From positions 1-6,960 of the forward strand of contig SKLO01000153.1 of the NCBI GenBank assembly GCA_007123195.1: 6,960 nt of DNA, in the 5' to 3' direction. How positions within the stretch are numbered: position 1 is the first letter of the stretch; every line of letters starts with the position of its first letter. The position numbers were made by a program, and so were the translations under genes. Below, piece after piece: positions 1 to 5,864 of this stretch. The notes below the pieces were generated by a model. It was not told the origin of the DNA, searched no databases, and saw only the letters and a list, made by a program, of their open reading frames with translations. The DNA is from Verrucomicrobiales bacterium (lineage in GTDB: Bacteria > Verrucomicrobiota > Verrucomicrobiia > Verrucomicrobiales > SKLO01).

Positions 1-2993
1 GTGCCGGCCTGGGTGCCGTCGAAGTTGAGCGCCCACTCGGCGCCGGGATCGAACGTCAGGGTGCCGAACAGGTTGAGCGTGCCGGGTGAGTTGCCGGGCA
101 TCAGGGTTCCGCGCTGGCCGATCTGGACGTCCGCGTTGATGACGCCGCTGCCGCCCAGGGTGGCGCTGCCGGCACCGCCCGCGGCGGTGGTGCCCACAAG
201 GATGGTATTGTTCGAGTTGAGCGTGCCGTTGACCATCAGGGTGGCGCTGCCGCCGCCGTCGCTCATGACGATCGAACCCAGGTTGGTCAGCGTGCCACCC
301 TCCTCCACCACCACCTCGCCGACGGAGCCGGCGGCGTTGGCGATGCGGAGCTGGGCGCTGCCGTGGGTGCTGTTCCACAGGCCGCCGTCGCGGATGATCA
401 TGGTGCCGTTGCTGGTGGCGTTCTGGCCGACCCAGGCCCAGTTGTCGCGGTTGCGGAAGACCGTGGCTCCGTCGCCGATGTCGAGCCGGCCGGTGCCGCT
501 CTCGCCGACAAAGAAGTCGTGGATGCCCGGGCCGGTGAGCTGGCTGATGGTGCCACCGGTCATGACGACCTCGCCACGGCTACCGGTGAAGCGGCCGATG
601 GTGAAGGGGCGGTTGGTGTTGATGGTGGCGGTGTCGGAGACGTTGAGGCGGCCGTAGGATCCGTTGTTGGCACCGACGATGAAGAGGCTGGCGTTGGTAT
701 GGGAAATGGCGGCGGAGCCGGAGAGGTTGAGGGTGGCGTTGGGCGAGCCGGGGGAGGTGCCGTTCTCGGAGACGACGAACCACTGGTTGGCGATGAGTTG
801 GCCGCCGGACATGTTGTAGGTGGAGGAGCCGTTGGGGCCGAGTGTGAGCCACATGCCGCCGCGGCTGATAACGGTACCGCCGGACTGGTTGACGAGGGCG
901 GTGCCGTTGTCGGCGATGGCGAGCTGGTGGGTGTCGAGCAGGGTGCCGGAGCCCGAGTCGAAAGTGGGCCCGGAGATGTTGATCGTGGCGGACGCGCCGG
1001 CGTTCATGCCGGCGCGGAAGTTGCTGCCACCAAGTTCGCGCCATTGGCCGCCGGACTCGAGGGTGAGGGCGCCGCTGCCGGACTGGCCGAGGTTGGCCCA
1101 GTTGGTGGGCGAGCGCTGGAGCAGGCCGCCGTTGCGGATGGTGACCTCGCCGACCGAGCCGGCGTTGTGGCCGACGCGGATGTCGCCGCCGCCGGTCTGG
1201 GAAAAGGTGGCGCCGTCGATCAACAGGCTGCCCTGGCCGCCGTTGTTCTCACCGATCCTGGTGTCGGAGCTGCCTGACTTGGTGAAGGTGGCGGAGCCGG
1301 AGAGCTCGACGCTGCCGCGGCCGTTCTCGCCGATGCGGACCAGGGTGTTGCCGCTGTGGTTGAAGGCGCCGCCGGTCATGAGCAGCTCGCCGCGGCTGCC
1401 GCCGAAGCGGCCGATGTTGACCTCGCGGTTGGTGTTGATGGTGGCGGAGTCGGCCATGGCGAGGCGGCCGTAGGAGCCGTTGTTGGCACCGATGACGAGG
1501 TTGCTGGCGTTGGTGTGGGAGATGGTGGCGGTGCCGGAGAGGTTGAGGGTGGCGTTGGGCGAGCCGGGGGAGGTGCCGTTCTCGGAGACGACGAACCACT
1601 GGTTGGCAATGATCTCGCCGCCGGACATGTTGTAGGTGGAAGAGGCGTTGGCGGTCTGGGAGAGCCACATGCCGCCACGGTTGAGGAGGGTGCCGCCGGT
1701 CTGGGTGACGAGGGCGGCGCCGATGTGGCCGACGGCGAGCTGGTGGGTCTCGAGCAGGGTGCCGGTGCCGGTGACGGAGTCGAAGGTGGGGCCGGAGAGA
1801 TCAAGCGCGCCGGACGAGCCCGCGAGATGGCCGATGCGGAGATTGCTCGACCCGAGTTCACGCCACTGTCCGCCCGACTCGATGATGAGGGTGCCGGTGC
1901 CGGATTGGCCGACGTGGGCGAGGCCGTTGGAACTGCGGGTGACGCTTCCCCCGTCCGAGACGGTGACGGCACCGGTGCTGCCGGCCTCGCGACCGATGCG
2001 AAACTCGCCGGTGTTCGTGGTGTAGGCGCCGCCGTCGGTGATGGTGGCGGCACCGTTGCCGAACCAGCCGATCACCATGTCGCCGCCGGTCTGGGCCACC
2101 AGCGAGCCGCTGCCGTCGATGTTCAATGCGCCGCGGGCGTTGCCGCCGGATCCCAGCTCAAGACCGGCGCGGACGTTGAAGCGGCCGCCTTCCCGCACGG
2201 TGATGCTGCTCTGCCAGGGGTCGCCGACCGGGGCGCCGTTGTTGTTGCGGCCGACGCGGATGGTGGCGTTGCCGCCCTCGAGCACGCCATCGGAGAAGAC
2301 GGTGAGATGGCCGTTGCCGGAGAGGCCGCCTATTTCCTGGCCGAGGTTCAGCTCGCGGTTGGCGGTCTGGAGGTCGAAGATGGCGCTGTCCGCGGCACCG
2401 CTGCCGTCGCCGACGTTGACGATGCCGGTGCCGCCGCGGGTGCCGATGATCACGTTGCCGGGGGTGATGGGGCGGAAGGTGCCGTCGTTGATGTTGAGGG
2501 TGCCGGGGCCGGACGGGTTGTCGCCAAGACGCATCCAGTTGGTGGAGCCGTCTTGGCGGAGGATGCCGCCGTTGTTGATGTGGATGACGCCGCCGTTGCC
2601 CAGGGTGAGGTCGCTACCGCCGCTGCCGCCGGTGTTGACGCCGCCGGGGTAGTTGATGTCGTGGCCGTCGATGATGGCGGTATGACCGGCGCCGGTCTGG
2701 GGGCCATTGGCGGGTGGGGCGGGGGTCCAGACGGCGGCACCGCCGTTCCAGTTGCCATTGGCGATGGAGGTGAACGACGTCTGGCCGTGCGCCGGCGTCA
2801 CGGACCAGGCAAGCATCAGGGCGAGGGCCATGGCGGCACCGGAACCCAGGCCGGGGAAGGCTCGTCGGCCGGGTGCCGACGGCGCGGCCCAGGCGGGCAT
2901 CAGGGTCAGGTTGGCGCTGGCAAGCAGGTTGCAAGCGATGGAGCGCGGCCGGGTGCGCGGCGCCAGAGGCGGATCCAGGGGTGAGCGGGTCAT
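1..2993 (-). CDS. Exported T5SS/PEP-CTERM-associated repeat protein (partial, C-terminus beyond window)
   Basis: Read on the minus strand from the ATG at 2993-2991, the frame stays open for 997 codons to the window edge. The N-terminus is long. A hydrophobic stretch at about residues 50-66 ends in a signal-peptidase-like site (T-P-A-H-G then Q, residue 71). In-frame ATGs at residue 32 (2900) and residue 55 (2831) could be the true start; none has a clear Shine-Dalgarno. From residue 72 on, the protein is built of ~20-25-residue units of the type 'IG..(A/N)GS.G.LTI..GG', such as FRIGREAGSTGAVTVSDGG and IRVGHNAGSVGEVTIRNGG. This style matches the T5SS/PEP-CTERM-associated repeat family and predicts a right-handed beta-solenoid. 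It is rich in Gly, Asn, Ser and Thr and has almost no Cys. Near the visible end, 'LMPGNSPGTLNL' is the motif that usually precedes the C-terminal region of PEP-CTERM or autotransporter proteins. The role is probably cell-surface or extracellular; the anchor (PEP-CTERM or beta-barrel) lies outside the window. Family and frame are well supported, function is not known. Confidence 0.85.
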   Translation of the reverse strand, partial: MTRSPLDPPLAPRTRPRSIACNLLASANLTLMPAWAAPSAPGRRAFPGLGSGAAMALALMLAWSVTPAHGQTSFTSIANGNWNGGAAVWTPAPPANGPQTGAGHTAIIDGHDINYPGGVNTGGSGGSDLTLGNGGVIHINNGGILRQDGSTNWMRLGDNPSGPGTLNINDGTFRPITPGNVIIGTRGGTGIVNVGDGSGAADSAIFDLQTANRELNLGQEIGGLSGNGHLTVFSDGVLEGGNATIRVGRNNNGAPVGDPWQSSITVREGGRFNVRAGLELGSGGNARGALNIDGSGSLVAQTGGDMVIGWFGNGAATITDGGAYTTNTGEFRIGREAGSTGAVTVSDGGSVTRSSNGLAHVGQSGTGTLIIESGGQWRELGSSNLRIGHLAGSSGALDLSGPTFDSVTGTGTLLETHQLAVGHIGAALVTQTGGTLLNRGGMWLSQTANASSTYNMSGGEIIANQWFVVSENGTSPGSPNATLNLSGTATISHTNASNLVIGANNGSYGRLAMADSATINTNREVNIGRFGGSRGELLMTGGAFNHSGNTLVRIGENGRGSVELSGSATFTKSGSSDTRIGENNGGQGSLLIDGATFSQTGGGDIRVGHNAGSVGEVTIRNGGLLQRSPTNWANLGQSGSGALTLESGGQWRELGGSNFRAGMNAGASATINISGPTFDSGSGTLLDTHQLAIADNGTALVNQSGGTVISRGGMWLTLGPNGSSTYNMSGGQLIANQWFVVSENGTSPGSPNATLNLSGSAAISHTNASLFIVGANNGSYGRLNVSDTATINTNRPFTIGRFTGSRGEVVMTGGTISQLTGPGIHDFFVGESGTGRLDIGDGATVFRNRDNWAWVGQNATSNGTMIIRDGGLWNSTHGSAQLRIANAAGSVGEVVVEEGGTLTNLGSIVMSDGGGSATLMVNGTLNSNNTILVGTTAAGGAGSATLGGSGVINADVQIGQRGTLMPGNSPGTLNLFGTLTFDPGAEWALNFDGTQAG
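541..1200 (-). repeat. Internal long repeat, C-terminal copy
   Basis: This is the second copy of the duplication, encoding about residues 598-818. It lacks the 6-bp insertion found in the other copy. Outside the 75-bp identical core (717-791) the copies differ at scattered positions. That pattern suggests an older duplication with one stretch homogenised or under strong constraint. The period is a multiple of 3, so the reading frame is kept. Confidence 0.85.
1357..2022 (-). repeat. Internal long repeat, N-terminal copy (~272-residue period)
   Basis: This stretch encodes about residues 324-546 of the repeat protein. It matches 541-1200 with a constant offset of 816 bp, which becomes 822 bp past a 6-bp indel near 1760-1775. 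Both copies encode the same order of coils, including 'ESGGQWRELG', 'GPTFDS', 'LLE/DTHQLA', 'RGGMWL', 'STYNMSGG' and 'ANQWFVVSENGTSPGSPNA'. The core 1533-1607 is identical to 717-791 over 75 bp by eye. Confidence 0.85.
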
Positions 2994-3160
2994 GAGCCAG
3001 AGATCGTTGCTACAAAAGGGGTCAGGCCGGACGGAATGGCTTCCCAAGCGGATCCCGCCAGGCTTGAAATCTGCGACATCGCTTGCACCAAAGCCGGGTG
3101 GTTGGCAAGCGAAAATGATTGGTTTTAGAAAAATTGGACCCTGTTTTCTTTGCGGGGCGG
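2994..3160 (-). promoter_or_regulatory. Leader/promoter region of the repeat-protein gene
   Basis: This 167-bp gap lies between the permease stop and the repeat-protein ATG. It holds a distinctly AT-rich patch at 3111-3150 in otherwise GC-rich DNA, the likely promoter area on the minus strand, but I cannot pick convincing -35/-10 hexamers. CCAAT occurs twice in it on the minus strand. No poly-U hairpin follows the permease stop, so a rho-independent terminator is not evident. The only ATG-initiated open frames crossing it look like noise. Confidence 0.4.
3079..3112. repeat. Inverted repeat (TCGCTTGC / GCAAGCGA) in the repeat-gene leader
   Basis: The arms TCGCTTGC (3079-3086) and GCAAGCGA (3105-3112) are perfect 8-bp complements. 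Inside them ACCA (3087-3090) can pair with TGGT (3099-3102), leaving a 2-nt bulge and an 8-nt loop. It starts 86 bp upstream of the repeat-protein ATG. It could be an operator or an mRNA stem in the 5' leader. No T-run follows on the minus strand, so it does not look like a terminator. Confidence 0.5.
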
Positions 3161-4570
3161 CTAAACAAACAGACTCACCAGCAGCACCAGGGTGATGCCG
3201 ACCACGGACACGATGGTGGCGAGCACGGTCCAGCTCATGAAGGTTTGCTTCTCGGTCAGGCCGAGGTAGCGGCTGACCAGCCAGAAGCCGCTGTCGTTGA
3301 CATGCGACAGGGTGGTGGCACCGGCGGCGATGGCCAGCACCATGAGCGCGATATGGGACGCGTTGAGATCGACCAGTTCCAGCATCGGCGCGACAAAGCC
3401 GGCGGCGGTGAGCATGGCCACGGTGGCCGAGCCCTGGATCACGCGCACCACCACTGCCAGCAGCCAGCCGAGGAAGAGCACCGGCATTTGCCATTTCAAC
3501 AGTGATTCGGCGAGCGCCGGGCCGGCGCCGCTGTCGACCAGCACCTCCTTGAACACGCCGCCGGCACCGGTGATGAGGATGATGATGCCGGCCGGTCCCA
3601 TGGCCTTGACCGCGAGGTCGGACAGCTGCTGGCCGCTGAAGCCGCGGCCCAAACCGAGCCAGACCCAGGCGCCGAGGGTGGCGATGATGAGGGCCGAGAA
3701 CGGGTGGCCGATGAAGGTCAGCAGATCGATCCATGGTCCGGTCTCGAGCCGCTCGGCGCCGACTTGCAGCAGCAGCACGCCTCGCACCAGCATCAGCACC
3801 AGCGGCAGACCGATCAGGCCGGCGACCAGGGTGAACGATGGCAGCGGGCGGTGGTCGTCGGTGTCGATGACCTCAAGCCCCAGACCCTCGGGGATGCGGC
3901 CGGGCACGACCCGCGAGATTTTGCAGCCGAACAGCGGGCCGGCAATGATGGCGGTGGGGATGCCCACCAGAAATCCGAAGCCGATGACCAGGCCAATGTC
4001 GGCGTTGAGGATGCTGGCGACCGCCACCGGACCCGGGGTGGGGGGGATGAACGAGTGGGTCACGGCCAGGCCGGCGAGCAGAGGGAACGCGAAGTAGGTC
4101 ACTGGTTTGCTGGTCTTGCGGGCGAGGGCGTAGACCACCGGCACCAGCAGCACCAGGGCGACGTCGAGGAACACGGGGATCGAGATGATGAAGCCGGTCA
4201 GCACCATGGCCCACGGCGCCCGCTCGCTGCCAAAGGTCTTCAACAGCCGGCGGGCGAGGGCCTCGGCGCCGCCCGAGGCTTCGAGAATCTTGCCGAAGAT
4301 GGCGCCAAGGCCGACGATGGTGGCGACGAATCCCAACGTGCCGCCCATGCCCTTGCGCATGCTCTCGATGATCTCCTCCGACGGCATGCCGGCGGTGAAG
4401 CCGACCGCCACCGCTGCGATCAAGAGGGAGATGAAGGCCTGCACCTTGAACACCAGGATCAGCACCAGCAGCAGGGTGATCGGGAACAGCACGGCGGTGA
4501 GCAGGCGACCGCTGGAGGGGTCGGTGGCTTCCGCCACGGCGGAGGCATCGGCAAGCAGGGGGATCAACAT
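3161..4570 (-). CDS. GntP-family gluconate/sugar-acid:H+ symporter
   Basis: This encodes an inner-membrane secondary transporter of 469 residues, a normal size for the GntP family (about 440-450). The ATG at 4570 gives the N-terminus MLIPLLADAS. An upstream in-frame ATG at 4660 would only add 30 Pro/Ala-rich residues of no family character, so I prefer 4570. Hydrophobic segments run throughout, for example at about 24-41, 46-60, 79-95, 121-150, 184-212, 246-264, 323-340, 361-378, 404-418 and 445-468. Family motifs are present in order: FIPPTPGP (174-181), GAGGVFKEVLVDSG (335-348), RVIQGSATVA (376-385) and LSHVNDSGFW (421-430). The stop is TAG at 3163-3161. GntP proteins import gluconate or related aldonates with protons; the exact substrate cannot be read from sequence. 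No gluconate kinase, dehydratase or GntR regulator is next to it, so the catabolic genes lie elsewhere or upstream context has been lost. No good Shine-Dalgarno is seen. Confidence 0.93.
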   Translation of the reverse strand: MLIPLLADASAVAEATDPSSGRLLTAVLFPITLLLVLILVFKVQAFISLLIAAVAVGFTAGMPSEEIIESMRKGMGGTLGFVATIVGLGAIFGKILEASGGAEALARRLLKTFGSERAPWAMVLTGFIISIPVFLDVALVLLVPVVYALARKTSKPVTYFAFPLLAGLAVTHSFIPPTPGPVAVASILNADIGLVIGFGFLVGIPTAIIAGPLFGCKISRVVPGRIPEGLGLEVIDTDDHRPLPSFTLVAGLIGLPLVLMLVRGVLLLQVGAERLETGPWIDLLTFIGHPFSALIIATLGAWVWLGLGRGFSGQQLSDLAVKAMGPAGIIILITGAGGVFKEVLVDSGAGPALAESLLKWQMPVLFLGWLLAVVVRVIQGSATVAMLTAAGFVAPMLELVDLNASHIALMVLAIAAGATTLSHVNDSGFWLVSRYLGLTEKQTFMSWTVLATIVSVVGITLVLLVSLFV

Positions 4571-4630
4571 GGCAACGCAGGGTGATGGGGTTGAAGCAGG
4601 GGCTGAGGGCCGGTGGGCCGTGCGGGGCGG

Positions 4631-4651
4631 GCAGCCGGCAGCCGGCAGCCG
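4631..4651. repeat. Three tandem copies of GCAGCCG
   Basis: There are three perfect, adjacent 7-bp units (4631-4637, 4638-4644, 4645-4651) upstream of the permease start. It is a short simple-sequence tract that could vary in copy number. Because 7 is not a multiple of 3, a change would shift frame only if the upstream ATG at 4660 were used, which I doubt. Confidence 0.8.
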
Positions 4652-4800
4652 AGATGTCACGGCAGAGGGGGCTGGATGTCAACCACCGATTGCCCACGCC
4701 ACCACCTCCGGCGCGATCGATCGCGGAGCCTGAATCAAGGGGGTGGCGGGAAGCCCGCTTCGGGCAGCCGGTGGCCGGTCACGCCGGCGACCGGAAGAGG

Positions 4801-4835
4801 TTGAAATTGTCATCGAATGCGGTAGCATCTGATGC
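4801..4835 (+). promoter_or_regulatory. Putative vapBC promoter with overlapping palindromic operator
   Basis: TTGAAA (4801-4806), a 16-bp spacer and TAGCAT (4823-4828) fit a sigma-70-type promoter. Transcription would then start at about 4834-4836, at or next to the vapB ATG (4836), which has no Shine-Dalgarno; this suggests a leaderless message. The -10 overlaps the palindrome GCATC-T-GATGC (4825-4835), and ATGC (4817-4820) pairs with GCAT (4825-4828). VapB ribbon-helix-helix proteins, alone or with VapC, usually repress their own promoter at such palindromes. Promoter and operator are inferred from sequence only. Confidence 0.5.
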
Positions 4836-5072
4836 ATGAGAACCACCTTGGACATCGATGCCGATGTGCTGCTGGCGGCCAAGGAGATTGCAGCCAAGGA
4901 GAAGACGACCACGGGCGCGGTGATTTCCCGCTTCGCCAGATCCGGCCTCGCGGGAGTTCGCCAGGCAGGCGCGACGACCTCCCTGCGGAACGGGGTGCCG
5001 GTCATTCGGGGCACGGGGCACATTGTCACGCTCCAGCACGTGCGCTCGCTCATGGAGGAGGAGGGCATGTGA
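4836..5072 (+). CDS. vapB: VapB-type ribbon-helix-helix antitoxin
   Basis: This 78-residue protein is predicted to neutralise the downstream PIN toxin and repress the operon. The N-terminus MRTTLDIDADVLLAAKEIAA has the short beta strand (residues 2-7) followed by helix 1 (8-22). Residues 24-40, TTTGAVISRFARSGLAG, make the turn and helix 2 of an RHH DNA-binding fold. The C-terminal half, with its 'NGVPVIRGTG..VT' stretch and acidic end MEEEGM, would be the toxin-binding part. The length is typical for VapB. The ATG at 4836 is chosen because it starts the RHH strand exactly; an ATG at 4832 is in another frame. The TGA stop overlaps the vapC ATG by one base (TGATG), so the two are translationally coupled. 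Confidence 0.88.
   Translation: MRTTLDIDADVLLAAKEIAAKEKTTTGAVISRFARSGLAGVRQAGATTSLRNGVPVIRGTGHIVTLQHVRSLMEEEGM
5059..5064 (+). promoter_or_regulatory. Strong Shine-Dalgarno for vapC inside vapB
   Basis: AGGAGG lies 7 nt before the vapC ATG (5072) and is formed by the antitoxin's last Glu codons (a GAG run). It is the strongest ribosome binding site in the window. It settles 5072 as the vapC start and couples toxin translation to the antitoxin reading frame. Confidence 0.8.
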
Positions 5073-5506
5073 TGCGCGGACTCTTTGACATCAACGTGTT
5101 GCTCGCTCTTTTCGATGAGGACCACGTCTTCCACCACCGGGCTCACCAATGGTTCGGGGACCATCGTGCGCACGGTTGGGCGTCGTGCCCCTTGACGGAG
5201 AACGGGTTCGTCCGGATCCGTGCGAACCCGAATTACCATCCGGCAAACAAGCGAAGCGTTGCCGACCTGATTGAGGCGCTCCAGATTTTTGCCAGTGCCA
5301 GCGACCACGAGTTCTGGCCGGACTCCTTCAGCCTGAGAGATTCGTCCCGGGTTGAGCCGGGGCTTGTCGCCGGCCCGGGGCAGATTACCGATCTTTACCT
5401 GCTGGCGCTCGCTGTCGAGCACCGCGCCCGACTGATCACCTTCGACGAAGGCATCCATCTGGCGGCGGTCCCGGGCGCGAAGCCTGGGAATCTGGTGATG
5501 ATCTGA
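5072..5506 (+). CDS. vapC: VapC-type PIN-domain ribonuclease toxin
   Basis: This 144-residue protein is a single PIN domain, predicted to be a Mg-dependent endoribonuclease that acts on tRNA or other structured RNA when free of VapB. The expected acidic residues are visible: Asp6 in LFDINVLLALFDEDH, Glu43 in PLTENGFVRI, Asp107 in QITDLYLLALA, and Asp125 in LITFDEGI. The pattern 'WASCPLTENGFVRI..NP' with 'FWPD' and 'TDLYLLALAVEHRARLITFD' is that of the Mycobacterium-type PIN subfamily of toxins (TIGR00028-like). Length is normal and no key residue is missing, so it looks intact and active. It is in an operon with vapB, with a 1-nt overlap. A hairpin (5587-5606) lies about 80 bp after the TGA, but without a U-tract. 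The target RNA cannot be told from sequence. Confidence 0.92.
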   Translation: MRGLFDINVLLALFDEDHVFHHRAHQWFGDHRAHGWASCPLTENGFVRIRANPNYHPANKRSVADLIEALQIFASASDHEFWPDSFSLRDSSRVEPGLVAGPGQITDLYLLALAVEHRARLITFDEGIHLAAVPGAKPGNLVMI

Positions 5507-5586
5507 CCCTTGCAAGATCATGCCCCTGGCCATTGCCGAGGAGCTTCGTGCCAACCCAACGTCCCCGCATGAGCCAGCCATTGGCC

Positions 5587-5610
5587 GGGGGACAGGAGTG
5601 TCCCCCCTCC
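5587..5610 (-). repeat. REP-like hairpin copy 1 with CTCC foot
   Basis: Arms GGGGGACA (5587-5594) and TGTCCCCC (5599-5606) pair perfectly over 8 bp around the loop GGAG, followed at once by CTCC (5607-5610). On the minus strand this reads GGAG then hairpin, the layout of REP elements. The GGAG loop is also fully complementary to the CTCC tail. It lies 80 bp after vapC and could protect or end that transcript. Confidence 0.75.
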
Positions 5611-5613
5611 AGA

Positions 5614-5626
5614 GGCGCTCCGCGCC
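5614..5626. repeat. Second short hairpin after copy 1
   Basis: GGCGC (5614-5618) pairs with GCGCC (5622-5626) around a 3-nt loop, 3 nt after the CTCC foot of copy 1. A similar 5-3-5 hairpin follows copy 3, and both end in CGCGCCGG. It is probably part of the same repeat unit. Confidence 0.5.
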
Positions 5627-5672
5627 GGCAAGTCGCCGTTTACTCACCTGCCAATGATCAGGCCACCCCCAA

Positions 5673-5696
5673 GGAGCCGCGGCATCCCTGCCGCGG
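5673..5696 (+). repeat. REP-like hairpin copy 2 with GGAG foot
   Basis: GGAG (5673-5676) is followed at once by CCGCGGCA (5677-5684), loop TCCC and TGCCGCGG (5689-5696), a perfect 8-bp stem. Orientation is opposite to copy 1. The core GGCATCCCTGCCG (5681-5693) is shared in inverse with copy 3. Confidence 0.75.
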
Positions 5697-5742
5697 ACGG
5701 TCGCGGCGGGATGGGACCGCGGCGCCACGGGTGTTCGTGGCC

Positions 5743-5766
5743 GAACGGCAGGGATGCCGTTCCTCC
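5743..5766 (-). repeat. REP-like hairpin copy 3 with CTCC foot
   Basis: GAACGGCA (5743-5750), loop GGGA and TGCCGTTC (5755-5762) form a perfect 8-bp stem, followed at once by CTCC (5763-5766). Its core CGGCAGGGATGCC (5746-5758) is the exact reverse complement of copy 2's core. Copies 2 and 3 together could form one long cruciform. Confidence 0.75.
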
Positions 5767-5768
5767 TT

Positions 5769-5781
5769 GCGCGCTTCGCGC
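5769..5781. repeat. Second short hairpin after copy 3
   Basis: GCGCG (5769-5773) pairs with CGCGC (5777-5781) around CTT, 2 nt after the CTCC foot of copy 3. It matches the arrangement after copy 1 and is followed by the same CGG end. Confidence 0.5.
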
Positions 5782-5864
5782 CGGTTCATCCGCATTCCCA
5801 CCAGCGGCCCGAACACTGCCGCCAACTCGGCGCCCCCCAACCCCACGCCGACCGCCTGCGTTAC

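Larger units (their letters stand above)
4571..4835. other. Divergent intergenic region between the permease and vapB
   Basis: This 265-bp GC-rich spacer has no convincing gene; the short open frames in it are low-complexity. It contains a 7-bp triplet repeat (4631-4651), a 5-bp stem with CTT loop (GCCCG 4753-4757 with CGGGC 4761-4765), and a 6-bp stem (CCGGTC 4775-4780 with GACCGG 4789-4794). The vapB promoter lies at its right end. A promoter for the permease should be here on the minus strand but is not obvious. Confidence 0.5.

Noticed and set aside
1356..2984. Long plus-strand open frame (542 codons) and other plus-strand frames at 1-657, 363-1277, 820-1473, 1636-2025 and 2038-2652
   Set aside because: They are antisense shadows of the minus-strand repeat protein. 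Their Gly/Ala/Val- or Pro/Ser/Arg-rich composition follows from C/G-ending codons on the other strand, and they show no domain, signal or family motif.
3704..4585. Plus-strand open frame of 293 codons over the permease gene
   Set aside because: It is His/Gln/Gly/Glu-rich in the way typical of the complement of a hydrophobic membrane protein; the minus-strand frame has clear GntP motifs.
4571..4660. N-terminal 30-residue extension of the permease from the ATG at 4660
   Set aside because: The added residues are Pro/Ala/Ser-rich and unlike GntP N-termini, and the 7-bp tandem repeat lies close by; start 4570 gives the family's usual length.
4679..5728. Minus-strand open frame of 349 codons across vapBC
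   Set aside because: It has no recognisable domain and covers an antitoxin-toxin pair with conserved motifs, coupling and a strong ribosome site on the plus strand.
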